This document shows positions 27,212 to 34,655 of a stretch of DNA of 64,000 nt, in pieces; the stretch's first letter is position 1, and each line of letters begins with the position of its first letter. Origin of the DNA: Octadecabacter ascidiaceicola (GTDB lineage: Bacteria; Pseudomonadota; Alphaproteobacteria; Rhodobacterales; Rhodobacteraceae); assembly GCF_900185015.1 (NCBI RefSeq), contig NZ_FXYD01000002.1, positions 186,001 to 250,000 of the forward strand, in the 5' to 3' direction. Both the position numbers and the translations under genes were made by a program. The notes beneath the pieces were generated by a model. That model was not told the origin of the DNA, did no database searches, and was given only the letters and a program-made list of their open reading frames with translations.

Positions 27212-28201
27212 ATGAAGATGGATAAGAAAGACCTCAAACCGATCAAACTGAACGGGCAAAAGGATACCTTAGTTCCTGGCCTCTCGCGGCGTTCGTTTTT
27301 TATGGCCGCAGGTGCGGCAGGTGTCGGAAGTGCAGCCAGTTTACTCACTTCCACGTCCGCGCAGGCGCAATCCACGGACTGGACGCAGCCGGGCAACAAC
27401 AACCATGTTATCGAATTGCAAAATTCAACCAGCTTTCCGGAAGGGGCCGTCAATATTGAGTACTTCGGCCACTGCGCATTCAAAATCACATCACCGAGTG
27501 GTGCGTCCGTCGTGGTTGATCCTTGGCGTGACGATCCGTCTGGGGCATGGGGCTTGTGGTACAAGTATAAATTCCCAGAAACAGTAACGGACATCACGCT
27601 TTCAACGCATACCCATTTCGATCACGATGCCATCGACAGACCTGTATCCACGATGGTTCTGGACCGCATGGTTGGTACGTTCGAATTCGCTGATTTAAAA
27701 ATAACAGGTTTCGCGGATAAGCACGTTTGTATGGCCCCCGGCTATTACAACTGGACAAATGCACTTGCTGAATTTGGCGTTGAAGCCTGTGCGCCCAACA
27801 ATGTCGGCCATATGGATATGGTGGTTTATCTGATTGAGACGGGTGGCATTCGGACGTTGATTTGGGGTGACAACCGCGCGGATCCCGACCCTGGCTTTTG
27901 GGAAGCAATAGGACAGGTAGATGTCCTGACACTGCCTGTGGACGGATCCGAACATATCCTGTCCTATGAGCAGGGCAATGCAATCGTTGACAGGCTGAAA
28001 CCAAAAGTTGTCATTCCTACGCATTACCTGAACGAAACAACCACCTACACTTTATCAACACTAAGAAATGCGGATGAGTGGGTCAAAAGTCAAAAAAGTT
28101 TCAAAATGCTGGACAGTGCCAATCTTTCGCTAAATGCGGCAGATGTTAGCGGTATGGATCGTGAGTTTATGTATTTTGGCAGCAACGTTACAACCGCATA
28201 A
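27212..28201 (+). CDS. Tat-exported metallo-beta-lactamase-fold hydrolase
   Basis: A 329-residue protein. Its N-terminus has SRRSFFMAAGAAG and a cleavable ASA-type site near AQAQ, a twin-arginine export signal, so it is likely folded with metal in the cytoplasm and acts in the periplasm. The core shows VNIEYFGHCAFKI, HTHFDHDAID (HxHxDH), and later WGDNRADPDPG and VVIPTHYLNE, typical of the UlaG/lactonase-like branch. ATG 27212 follows GGGAGAAC. The substrate is unknown. It lies downstream of the GAF-LuxR gene. Confidence 0.83.
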   Translation: MKMDKKDLKPIKLNGQKDTLVPGLSRRSFFMAAGAAGVGSAASLLTSTSAQAQSTDWTQPGNNNHVIELQNSTSFPEGAVNIEYFGHCAFKITSPSGASVVVDPWRDDPSGAWGLWYKYKFPETVTDITLSTHTHFDHDAIDRPVSTMVLDRMVGTFEFADLKITGFADKHVCMAPGYYNWTNALAEFGVEACAPNNVGHMDMVVYLIETGGIRTLIWGDNRADPDPGFWEAIGQVDVLTLPVDGSEHILSYEQGNAIVDRLKPKVVIPTHYLNETTTYTLSTLRNADEWVKSQKSFKMLDSANLSLNAADVSGMDREFMYFGSNVTTA

Positions 28202-28216
28202 GCTTTTAAGCAAAAC

Positions 28217-28244
28217 GGCAAGGAGCTGATTTTGGCTCTTTGCC
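28217..28244 (-). terminator. Hairpin with T-rich tail on the reverse strand
   Basis: GGCAAGGAGC and GCTCTTTGCC form a 10-bp stem with one wobble around an 8-base loop. Reading the reverse strand the stem is followed by GTTTTGCTT, a plausible terminator for leftward transcription; in the forward direction no T-run follows. Confidence 0.5.
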
Positions 28245-28685
28245 GTCGACTGAGCACCAGTCTGCGAAGAATGTTTGCTTTTCGTATTCCCGTAACCGTT
28301 TGGGCTAGGCAGACATTTGCTGAGCCGCAGCGAAAGCACACCTTGTCCGCACTACAGACCTTAGCCTTAACGGAATAGAGGTCCGGTCTGGGCCAGTAAT
28401 TCTTATCCGTTGATCGTTCCATTCCGATTAAGGCGCGCGTTTTAAAGTAAATTGGATCGGGATATTCAAAGGGGGCATATATCTGCATGGGCACCTCATT
28501 GTTGTTTCGAGGTATTTACCAATATGTCCGCCTCGTCTTACCGGGTATCAGATGCTTCACTGTCATACTTCGTTTTGGCCTGCGCCGCCGGATGACGGAG
28601 ATGAGCGGGGGGGGGGCAGAAAGTCGTGTGCTAATAAGATATCTATTAGAAGCCGACTTATTGACCCCACTCCGGCCAACCAAGG
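28245..28685. other. Junction stretch before the prophage relic
   Basis: About 440 bases with no accepted gene. A reverse-strand reading at 28090-28494 has a paired-cysteine segment (CFRCGSANVC) but overlaps the end of the metallohydrolase gene and has no supporting family. A run of nine G lies at about 28611. This is where the left end of element A should be, but no third tRNA-Cys-derived repeat was found by eye. Confidence 0.35.
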
Positions 28686-29300
28686 ATGTTCATGGGATAT
28701 TCTGGCGGGGCGTCAGCCCCGTCAGGGCATCAGGTGGTTAATTACTCTATGTCCTACGGACTGTCGGCCTCGTGGTCGCAGACCGAAGCTGACGAACTGG
28801 TGAAGCTGCTGACCAGCAACCCCGAAATGTCAGACGGAACGGCGGTGTTTGACGCCAGCCGTGGCAATGTTGGCGCAGCTGGGATGCCATCAGTTGCTGC
28901 CCTGACAAGCACACGTCAGACGATGCGGACACGCAAAGGTATGGATGGCAAAACCATCATCGCCGTCGCACCGCGCTACTTGCTGGTTTCCGCAGCGCTG
29001 GAAACAGAAGCGGAAAAGGTGCTGGCATCCATCCAGCCCAACAAGTCCGAAGACGTGAACCCGTTCGGTGGAAAGCTGTCACTACTGGTGGAACCGCGAT
29101 TGCCTGATGACTTCTGGTACGTCTTTGCAGACCCCGCCCGTTTGGCAGCAATGCAGTATGCCTACCTTAGCGCTGCGCAAGGTGTCCAAATCCAGCGGAC
29201 AGAGGCTTGGGACACGCTTGGGATGAAATTCCGCGCCTTCCTCGACTTTGGGTCTGGTTGGTTGGACTGGCGTCCCGTCCATCAAGTGCCGACAGCGTAA
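28686..29300 (+). pseudogene. Phage major capsid protein, C-terminal part
   Basis: The open frame encodes 204 residues. From about residue 20 it reads like the C-terminal half of prohead protease/major capsid fusion proteins of Mu-like phages: DGKTIIAVAPRYLLV, GGKLSLLVEPRLPD, WYVFADPARLAAMQYAYL and FRAFLDFGSGWLDWRPV. The protease and N-terminal capsid portions are missing, and the leading residues (GYSGGASAPSGH) probably come from the deletion junction. The stop overlaps the next start (TAATG), so the downstream gene order is still the native phage arrangement. Confidence 0.75.
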
Positions 29301-29512
29301 TGACGCTGCCCGAACTCATTGCGCGCCGTGACCGCTTGCGGCGCGCTCGCTTTAACGGTGTCGCTACAGTCAAAATTGACGGCGAAGAGGTGACCTACAA
29401 AACTGACGCACAGATTGCAGCGGCTTTGACGGCACTTGAAACCGAAATTGCAAAACTGACGCGCGGCACGCGCTCGCGCACAACCTATCCCCAAACCACG
29501 AAAGGGTTATAA
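29300..29512 (+). CDS. gpW-like phage head-tail joining protein
   Basis: A 70-residue protein starting at ATG 29300, overlapping the capsid stop. The sequence ARRDRLRRARFNG, VKIDGEEVTY and ALTALETEIAKL has the length and layout of lambda gpW-family proteins, which sit at the head-tail junction of the virion. The tail is rich in Arg and Thr. Confidence 0.7.
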   Translation: MTLPELIARRDRLRRARFNGVATVKIDGEEVTYKTDAQIAAALTALETEIAKLTRGTRSRTTYPQTTKGL

Positions 29513-29514
29513 CC

Positions 29515-29841
29515 ATGCGAAACTATATCCAACGCGGTGACACACTGACCTTCACAAGCGCCGATGCTGTTGCAGCCGGTCAGGGTGTGACCATGGGCGC
29601 ATTGTTCGGAATTGCCGCTGTCGATGCTGCACCGGGCGATGGCTTTGAAGCCAGCATTGTTGGTGTGTTCGAGTTGCCAAAGGCGGCTGGTGCAATTGAG
29701 GCCGGTGCGAAGGTCTATTGGAAAAGCGACACTTCGACTGTGACCACGACCGCAACTGGTAACAAGCTGATTGGCGCGACCACTGTCGCAGCTGCTGACG
29801 GCGCAACTACCACGGAAGTGCGCCTGAACGGCGCTGTGTAG
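29515..29841 (+). CDS. DUF2190-family phage protein
   Basis: A 108-residue protein starting MRNYIQRGDTLTFTSA and continuing VAAGQGVTMGALFGIA, then KAAGAIEAGAKVYW. This is the pattern of DUF2190 proteins, found next to capsid genes in many prophages and thought to decorate the head or assist its assembly. It follows the gpW-like gene by two bases, so the capsid block is still one operon. Confidence 0.8.
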   Translation: MRNYIQRGDTLTFTSADAVAAGQGVTMGALFGIAAVDAAPGDGFEASIVGVFELPKAAGAIEAGAKVYWKSDTSTVTTTATGNKLIGATTVAAADGATTTEVRLNGAV

Positions 29842-29855
29842 GGCAGGTAAAAACG

Positions 29856-30059
29856 ATGCCCAATGCGAAGGCAACAGTGAGACAGTCCGAACTGACACGC
29901 TATCTGAAGGCGTGGAAGGCGGCATATGATACGCCACCGGCAGTGCATGTGCAGCCGGATGGTACTGTCCTGTTGTTGCCTTCAAACGAGCCAACAGCAG
30001 GTAATGAGGGCGAACTGACTGCATTGGAAAAATGGAAGGCGCGACATGCTGTTACGTGA
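29856..30059 (+). CDS. Small hypothetical protein of element A
   Basis: A 67-residue, mostly hydrophilic protein with SELTRYLKAWKAAYD, an HVQPDGTVLLLP segment and TALEKWKARHA at the end. No family is recognised. It overlaps the following gene by 14 bases in another frame, and the gene order matches the region upstream of integrases in Rhodobacterales prophages. Confidence 0.55.
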   Translation: MPNAKATVRQSELTRYLKAWKAAYDTPPAVHVQPDGTVLLLPSNEPTAGNEGELTALEKWKARHAVT

Positions 30060-30432
30060 CTTCGATCCGATTGAATATCCTATTGTACCTGAATCCAGCC
30101 CTACAGAATTCAGGACAATGCCTTGGCCGCACAAATGGTGGTTGAAATCTGAAATCCGGTTGCTTTCAGAATCTGACGTTCGTGCTGTCGTGTTCGATTT
30201 GTTCTGCGTGGCGCTCTGCCAAAACCCTATTGGAACTTTGCCAAACAACGAACGCTTGTTGGTGCGGTTGATTGGCCTGCCGCTAGAAGATTGGCGGCGG
30301 CTAATGGCGCGCCGCATCACCCCGCTGAATGGCTGGGAAACCTGTATTTGTGGTGATGAAGGTATCCGGCTCTATCACCCAAAAAGTCTTGAGATCGCAA
30401 AGGAGGCGTCCAATGCCAAAGGCAAAACATGA
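30046..30432 (+). CDS. DUF1376-like phage protein
   Basis: A 128-residue protein whose central part WPHKWWLKSEIRLLSE, then VVFDLFCVALCQNPIGTLP, resembles the start of phage replication-associated DUF1376 proteins. The match is partial, because no DnaT/DnaC-like C-terminus follows. It overlaps the integrase start by 20 bases. Its role in element maintenance is only suggested by position. Confidence 0.5.
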   Translation: MLLRDFDPIEYPIVPESSPTEFRTMPWPHKWWLKSEIRLLSESDVRAVVFDLFCVALCQNPIGTLPNNERLLVRLIGLPLEDWRRLMARRITPLNGWETCICGDEGIRLYHPKSLEIAKEASNAKGKT

Positions 30433-31468
30433 CCTTCCAAAAGGTGTTCACCGCGTAAGGCGGAAAGTGCGGGCAGGCTATCGCTGGCATTTCTATGCTT
30501 GGCGCGGTGGGCCGAAATTCTGGACGGATGACGTTCGGAAGCCAAGCGAACCCGAATTCTACCATGCATTTGCTGAAGCAACGACACGGCCACAACCATC
30601 TAAATATATGGTGCCGCAAATGGTTGATGATTTCCTGTCCAGCACCGCATTGCCAAAGGCTGAACGGTCCCGTCTTGATTTGAGGAAGTGGGGACTGCGT
30701 TTTGCCGAACACTTCAAAGATGCGCCTGCTGTAATTTTTGAGGAAAGGGGATCGCGCGGCGAAGTGAACGCATGGCGCGCGCAATGGAGCCACTCACCAA
30801 AACAGCATGATGTTGCTGGCACACACGCCGCACGGATTTTGAATTGGGCGGTGCAGGAAGGGAAGTTGGCAGAGCATTTTTGCCATAAGTTGCATCGCCT
30901 TTATGAGGTGGATCGATCTGAAATCATTTGGGCTTCATCTGATCGTGAGGCGTTCAATGGAATCGCGCCAGATTGGGTAAAGCGCATTTTGTGCGTAGCT
31001 TGTGAAACCGGATTGAGGCCAGGTGACTTGGTGAAGCTGACTACTGCCCACGTTGAAAAGACACCGATGGGCCGTAGGCTGCATGTGCGGACCAGTAAGC
31101 GCAAAAGGCTTGCTCATATTCCCATAACGCCAGAATTGGCCCGTGTGATCGATGCTACACCGCAGGGGCAGCTTTTAATCCTGACTAACGCCACCGGCAA
31201 CGCATTGACCCCGCACAGGGCTTCAGAAGGTGTCAGGCAGTGGCGAGACAAGGCCAGTCTATCATCTGACCTTAGATTGTATGACGCGCGCGGCACAGCT
31301 GCGACACGATTGCTGAATAATGGGCTGTCGCTTGCTGAAATCGCAAACCACATGGGATGGTCAATCCGCTTTGCAGCCAATGTCATCGAACATTATGCGC
31401 GGGTGTCACCAGACGAAACTGACGCTGTTCTAGTCAAATTGGCACAGGCAAAAGGGGGCACAAAGTGA
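30413..31468 (+). CDS. Tyrosine-recombinase integrase of element A
   Basis: A 351-residue site-specific recombinase starting at ATG 30413 behind a perfect AGGAGG. LPKGVHRVRRKV and FYAWRGGPKFW form the N-terminal region. The catalytic domain has the first arginine in CETGLRPGDL, box II as YDARGTAATRLL (the usual histidine is replaced by Tyr-Asp), HMGWS, and the nucleophile tyrosine in IEHYARVSPDE. It closely resembles the integrase at 37727 in the same order of motifs, so the two elements use related machinery. It lies 75 bp from the 47-bp att repeat that it presumably recognises. Confidence 0.9.
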   Translation: MPKAKHDLPKGVHRVRRKVRAGYRWHFYAWRGGPKFWTDDVRKPSEPEFYHAFAEATTRPQPSKYMVPQMVDDFLSSTALPKAERSRLDLRKWGLRFAEHFKDAPAVIFEERGSRGEVNAWRAQWSHSPKQHDVAGTHAARILNWAVQEGKLAEHFCHKLHRLYEVDRSEIIWASSDREAFNGIAPDWVKRILCVACETGLRPGDLVKLTTAHVEKTPMGRRLHVRTSKRKRLAHIPITPELARVIDATPQGQLLILTNATGNALTPHRASEGVRQWRDKASLSSDLRLYDARGTAATRLLNNGLSLAEIANHMGWSIRFAANVIEHYARVSPDETDAVLVKLAQAKGGTK

Positions 31469-31475
31469 ACAAAAC

Positions 31476-31495
31476 TGTAAACGCACCTGTAAACG
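31476..31495 (+). repeat. Paired TGTAAACG repeats, candidate integrase-binding sites (element A)
   Basis: TGTAAACG occurs at 31476-31483 and 31488-31495, one 12-bp step apart, and 47 bp before the att repeat. The same pair with the same step and distance occurs beside the second integrase at 38799-38818. Confidence 0.6.
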
Positions 31496-31542
31496 GCGCA
31501 GTCCGCGCAATGGGTACAGTCTTACAAGCCATTGAAATCGTT

Positions 31543-31589
31543 TGGAGGCGAGTACGAGAATCGAACTCGTGTACACGGATTTGCAATCC
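31543..31589 (-). repeat. att site: 47-bp copy of the 3' part of tRNA-Cys
   Basis: Matches 43 of 47 positions of the tRNA-Cys gene at 38866-38912, from the CCA end through the anticodon loop. All four differences lie in the T-stem and are paired, so the T-arm still folds. It marks the shared boundary of elements A and B. Confidence 0.85.
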
Positions 31590-31699
31590 AGAAAGAGAGA
31601 CAGCGAAAACAACAGGTTAAGGGTGCAAAACACCCCCTGACAAAAAGTGAACAAAAAGCGAAAGTTTCAACGCCAATTTCGCCGGTTCAAAACGAAAAA

Positions 31700-31733
31700 G
31701 GCCCCGTCACAGCGGCAACTGTGAACCGGGGCC
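31700..31733 (-). terminator. Strong hairpin with reverse-strand T-run
   Basis: An outer stem GGCCCCG/CGGGGCC and an inner stem TCACAG/CTGTGA enclose CGGCAA. Reading the reverse strand the stem is followed by TTTTTCGTTTTG, the form of an intrinsic terminator for leftward transcription. It could insulate the att boundary from transcription out of element B. Confidence 0.6.
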
Positions 31734-31839
31734 AAATAGAAAAAGCCTGTCAGCTTCCGCAGCACATTAGCACGAGCCGGAGTCGCATCGCAAATGCTCA
31801 GTCGGCCTTTTGGCGGCCTCTGACTGGTGAGGCGGTCCA

Positions 31840-32703
31840 ATGAGCTGGCGCATAGCAAATGAATGCGCCGAGCGCCGCTTTGGCAGCGCCGCGCGCAAGC
31901 AGATCATCATGTTCCTGGCCGACAAGGCGAGCGATGACGGCTCAGGCATCTGGTGCTCGAAGGGGACGATCCAGCGCCACACAGAGCTTAGCGAGAGCAC
32001 GGTCAAGCGCACCATTATCGACTTCCTGCGCGAAGGCATTCTGATTGAGACAGGGCGGAGGCACTGCAAGAACGGCTACACCGTCATTTACCGCATCGTT
32101 CTGGAACGCGTGGCCGCGCTCGAGCCCACGGCTGAGCCCGACATTGAGACGGGGGTCACAGTGAACCCCGTCCAGCCTGAACCCGGTACGGGGTCCACGG
32201 TGAACGGGGTACGGGGTTCACGGTGGACCCCAAACCATCCTAAAACCATCCATAAACCACCTACGCGCAGGCGCGAGGCGGCGGAGGAGGTTGAAGATCT
32301 TGAAGCTGAGAAGATCTTAGCGGCCTTTCCCGAAGACAGGATCCGAGACCGGCGAACCAGTCTGCTCCTGATCGCAGCGGCTGTGAAGGCCGGTGTGACG
32401 CCCGATGACTTGCTGGCGGCAGTCAAAGCTTATGCCAAAGAAAGCGAGGGCTACACCCGCAGCAAGGTCTGTTTCTCGGACAATTGGTTCAAGATGCGCC
32501 GGTGGGAAAAGGGACTGGTCCAGATCCAGGCCGACCGCGAGAAGGCGCGAGAGGCCAAAGCCAAAGGTCGTGCCAGCCTTGCCGAGTGGATTCACGAGCG
32601 CCATCCCCTCTGCCGCCATATCACGAACCGCCAGATCGAAGACTTGATCGCGTCAAAGATGGTGACGCCCGAGCAAGTGCGCTCTGCGGGGCTACAGACG
32701 TGA
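31840..32703 (+). CDS. Helix-turn-helix replication-initiator-like protein of element B
   Basis: A 287-residue protein. The N-terminal ~90 residues are a winged-helix region (AARKQIIMFLADKASDDG, SKGTIQRHTELSESTVKRTI, RREGILIETG-like) of the type in phage replication protein O and plasmid Rep-like proteins. A proline-, valine- and threonine-rich linker follows, encoded by DNA with strong palindromes. The C-terminal half is helical (SLLLIAAAVKAGVTPDDLL) and ends with an RQIEDLI segment. Genes of this kind are the usual replication gene of small Rhodobacterales prophage-like elements. A preceding 31532-31843 open frame that starts inside the att repeat overlaps its ATG and is not accepted as a gene. 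Confidence 0.7.
   Translation: MSWRIANECAERRFGSAARKQIIMFLADKASDDGSGIWCSKGTIQRHTELSESTVKRTIIDFLREGILIETGRRHCKNGYTVIYRIVLERVAALEPTAEPDIETGVTVNPVQPEPGTGSTVNGVRGSRWTPNHPKTIHKPPTRRREAAEEVEDLEAEKILAAFPEDRIRDRRTSLLLIAAAVKAGVTPDDLLAAVKAYAKESEGYTRSKVCFSDNWFKMRRWEKGLVQIQADREKAREAKAKGRASLAEWIHERHPLCRHITNRQIEDLIASKMVTPEQVRSAGLQT
32148..32231. repeat. Two palindromes inside the replication gene, candidate origin
   Basis: Palindrome 1 (32148-32172) pairs GACGGGGGTCAC with GTGAACCCCGTC around one base, 11 of 12 matching. Palindrome 2 (32190-32231) pairs GGGGTCCACGGTGAAC with GTTCACGGTGGACCCC across 10 bases, 15 of 16 matching. Both share GGTTCAC/GTGAACC-like cores and so look like iterated binding sites in the linker-coding part of the gene, as in lambda-type origins. 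Confidence 0.55.
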
Positions 32704-32749
32704 TAGCATTGGCGAAGTCTGAGAGACAGCTCGCAACGCTGTTGATATT

Positions 32750-32821
32750 TATGATGCTCAGATCATACTGTTGCTTTATGATTTGGAGATCATATTGACA
32801 ATTTATGATCTAGAGGTCATA
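32750..32821. promoter_or_regulatory. Three operator-like repeats upstream of hipBA
   Basis: TATGAT-N6-ATCATA occurs at 32750-32767 and 32777-32794, and TATGAT-N6-GTCATA at 32804-32821. The copies start exactly 27 bp apart and end 21 bp before hipB. They fit the expected autoregulatory sites of a HipB-type repressor. Confidence 0.75.
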
Positions 32822-32842
32822 TGGAGTGGCAGGAGAACCGCC

Positions 32843-33094
32843 ATGAAGCACCTCGTTCGTACATCAAAAAACTTGGGCCACGCAATTCGCCAGGCTCGGA
32901 AAGCCAAGAACCTGACCCAGACGGAACTCGCCGCTATAAGCGGTGTCTGGCAGGAGACAATTTCCAAGATCGAAAACGGCAGCGGGGGCACAAAGCTGGA
33001 AACGTTATTCGATTTGATCGCGGCCTTGGAGCTCGAAATTACGGTGACCGAGCGCAGCAAAGGCAAATCAGACGGGCTAGAGGACATTTTCTGA
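32843..33094 (+). CDS. hipB: HipB-like antitoxin and repressor
   Basis: An 83-residue Cro/C1-type helix-turn-helix protein with LGHAIRQARKAKNLTQTELAAISG, then VWQETISKIENG. The C-terminal ELEITVTER strand is typical of HipB antitoxins. It should dimerise, bind its own promoter and neutralise HipA. ATG 32843 is chosen because AGGAG lies upstream and the motif starts soon after; a longer frame from 32771 would run through the operators. hipA begins one base after its stop codon. Confidence 0.9.
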   Translation: MKHLVRTSKNLGHAIRQARKAKNLTQTELAAISGVWQETISKIENGSGGTKLETLFDLIAALELEITVTERSKGKSDGLEDIF

Positions 33095-33095
33095 C

Positions 33096-34397
33096 ATGGG
33101 CCGCAAGCGCAGTTACACACCGCTGAACGTTTTCCTGAACTCGCGGCTCGTGGGTCAATTGGTGCGTGAGCCCTCAGGCGGCGTCAGTTTCGCCTATGCA
33201 CGAGACTGGCTCGACTGGGAGCACCGAATGCCGGTGTCGTTATCGTTGCCATTGCAGGAAAACCGCTTCAGCGGAGCACCTGTGATGGCCGTCTTTGACA
33301 ACCTGTTGCCTGACAGTGACCTCATTCGTCGAAAGGTCGCAGAACGCGTCGGGGCTGAAGGTGTGGATGCCTTCAGCCTGCTGTCACAAATTGGGCGTGA
33401 CTGCATCGGTGCGCTTCAGTTCCTTCCCGACGGGCAAGAGCCACAGCCAATGTCCGAGCTGACTGGGGAGCCTGTTGATGACGATCAGATCGGGGCAATT
33501 TTGAGCGATCTCGATCTTGCGCCACTGGGTATTCGCCGCGAGAATGACTTCCGCATTTCTGTCGCTGGTGCGCAGGAAAAAACCGCACTGCTCCGTAAAG
33601 GCGGCCAATGGATTGAGCCAACCGGCACGACGCCAACCACGCACATCATCAAACCGCAAATTGGCAGACTGCCCAACGGCATGGACCTGTCCGACAGCGT
33701 TGAAAACGAATACCTGTGCCTCAAGCTGATGGAAGCGTTTGGGCTTAGGGCTGCGAATGTCGAAATGGCTCAGTTTGGCGATAAGAAAGCCTTGGTGGTT
33801 GAGCGTTTTGATCGGCGTTGGACGTCTGATGGCCGCTTGATCCGTCTGCCACAGGAGGATTGCTGCCAAGCACTATCCATTGTGCCCACGCAAAAGTACC
33901 AGAACGAGGGAGGTCCAGGGATCCCGGATATCATGGATCTTTTGTTGGGAAGTGATGATCCCAACAAAGACAGGTACGATTTTTTCAAAGCCAACGTCCT
34001 GTTCTGGTTGCTGGGTGCGACAGACGGACATGGTAAGAACTTCAGCGTCAGCCTTTTGCCCGGCGGCCGTTTCCGCATGACACCGCTTTACGACGTGCTG
34101 ACGGTGCAGTCGACCGTCGACGCCCGCCAGATCGAGCGGAAATACTTCAAGCTAGCTATGAATTTCGGCAAGTCGAACCACTACAAAGTGGCGAATATCG
34201 TGGGCCGCCACATCGTGGAGACCGGAGTTCAATCCGGCTTGTCCCGCGCGGTCGTGCAGAGCCTGTTCGAAGAGCTGCAAGAGACTTCGCACGCGATCGT
34301 TGAGGCCACGTTCAATCAGCTTCCTGCGGGTTTCCCAGAAGCGTTGCTTGCTTCCATCGACAACGCGCTGAAAGCTAGGTTGCACCTGTTGAGCTAA
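33096..34397 (+). CDS. hipA: HipA-family serine/threonine kinase toxin
   Basis: A 433-residue kinase. The Couple-hipA N-terminal domain is followed by the kinase core: ISVAGAQEKTALL at about 164-176, which contains the serine equivalent to the autophosphorylation site of E. coli HipA. It also has ALVVERFDRRW (240s), the catalytic loop LGATDGHGKNFS with Asp310, and PLYDVL with the metal-binding aspartate at about 342. All catalytic residues are present, so it should be active against a translation factor such as a tRNA synthetase, as known for the family. It forms an operon with hipB and is the intact relative of the relic at 10127. Confidence 0.93.
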   Translation: MGRKRSYTPLNVFLNSRLVGQLVREPSGGVSFAYARDWLDWEHRMPVSLSLPLQENRFSGAPVMAVFDNLLPDSDLIRRKVAERVGAEGVDAFSLLSQIGRDCIGALQFLPDGQEPQPMSELTGEPVDDDQIGAILSDLDLAPLGIRRENDFRISVAGAQEKTALLRKGGQWIEPTGTTPTTHIIKPQIGRLPNGMDLSDSVENEYLCLKLMEAFGLRAANVEMAQFGDKKALVVERFDRRWTSDGRLIRLPQEDCCQALSIVPTQKYQNEGGPGIPDIMDLLLGSDDPNKDRYDFFKANVLFWLLGATDGHGKNFSVSLLPGGRFRMTPLYDVLTVQSTVDARQIERKYFKLAMNFGKSNHYKVANIVGRHIVETGVQSGLSRAVVQSLFEELQETSHAIVEATFNQLPAGFPEALLASIDNALKARLHLLS

Positions 34398-34655
34398 AGC
34401 TGATCGCGCTTGCTTGGTGCCAAGATGCGTCTTTTCGGTGGTAAAGGAATTCAGTCAGGTTGTCATAGCCGAACTCAGATCCTCAATGCCGTGTTTCTGA
34501 TTGCTGAACATAGAGGTGTGAGAGCTGTGGGTCAACTTGAGATATGGATAGCGTTATGTCAGAAAGGAGGCTTGTATTTGACGTAGATGTTGCGGGCACG
34601 TCAGAAACTGAGATAAGACTTCAGGTAACGCAAAAAGCATGGGTGTTCTTGATAT

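Larger units (their letters stand above)
28686..31589 (+). mobile_element. Element A: prophage-derived integrative element remnant
   Basis: A run of phage genes in one orientation: a truncated major capsid protein, a gpW-like head-tail joining protein, a DUF2190 protein, two small proteins and an integrase. It ends at a 47-bp tRNA-Cys-derived attachment repeat (31543-31589). The left boundary is uncertain and is set at the first open frame. Packaging, tail and lysis genes are missing, so it is a defective remnant, though the integrase is intact. Confidence 0.65.

Noticed and set aside
28090-28494. A 134-codon reverse frame with paired cysteines after the metallohydrolase
   Set aside because: It overlaps the coding end of a convincing gene by over 100 bases and has no recognised family.
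31532-31843. A 103-codon forward frame starting inside the att repeat
   Set aside because: Its first part is translated tRNA sequence and it passes through a terminator-like hairpin. Only its ATGA overlap with the next gene speaks for it.
34560-34600. TGACGT...ACGTCA short inverted repeat between hipA and fic
   Set aside because: Six-base arms at this spacing are expected by chance, and no second copy was found.
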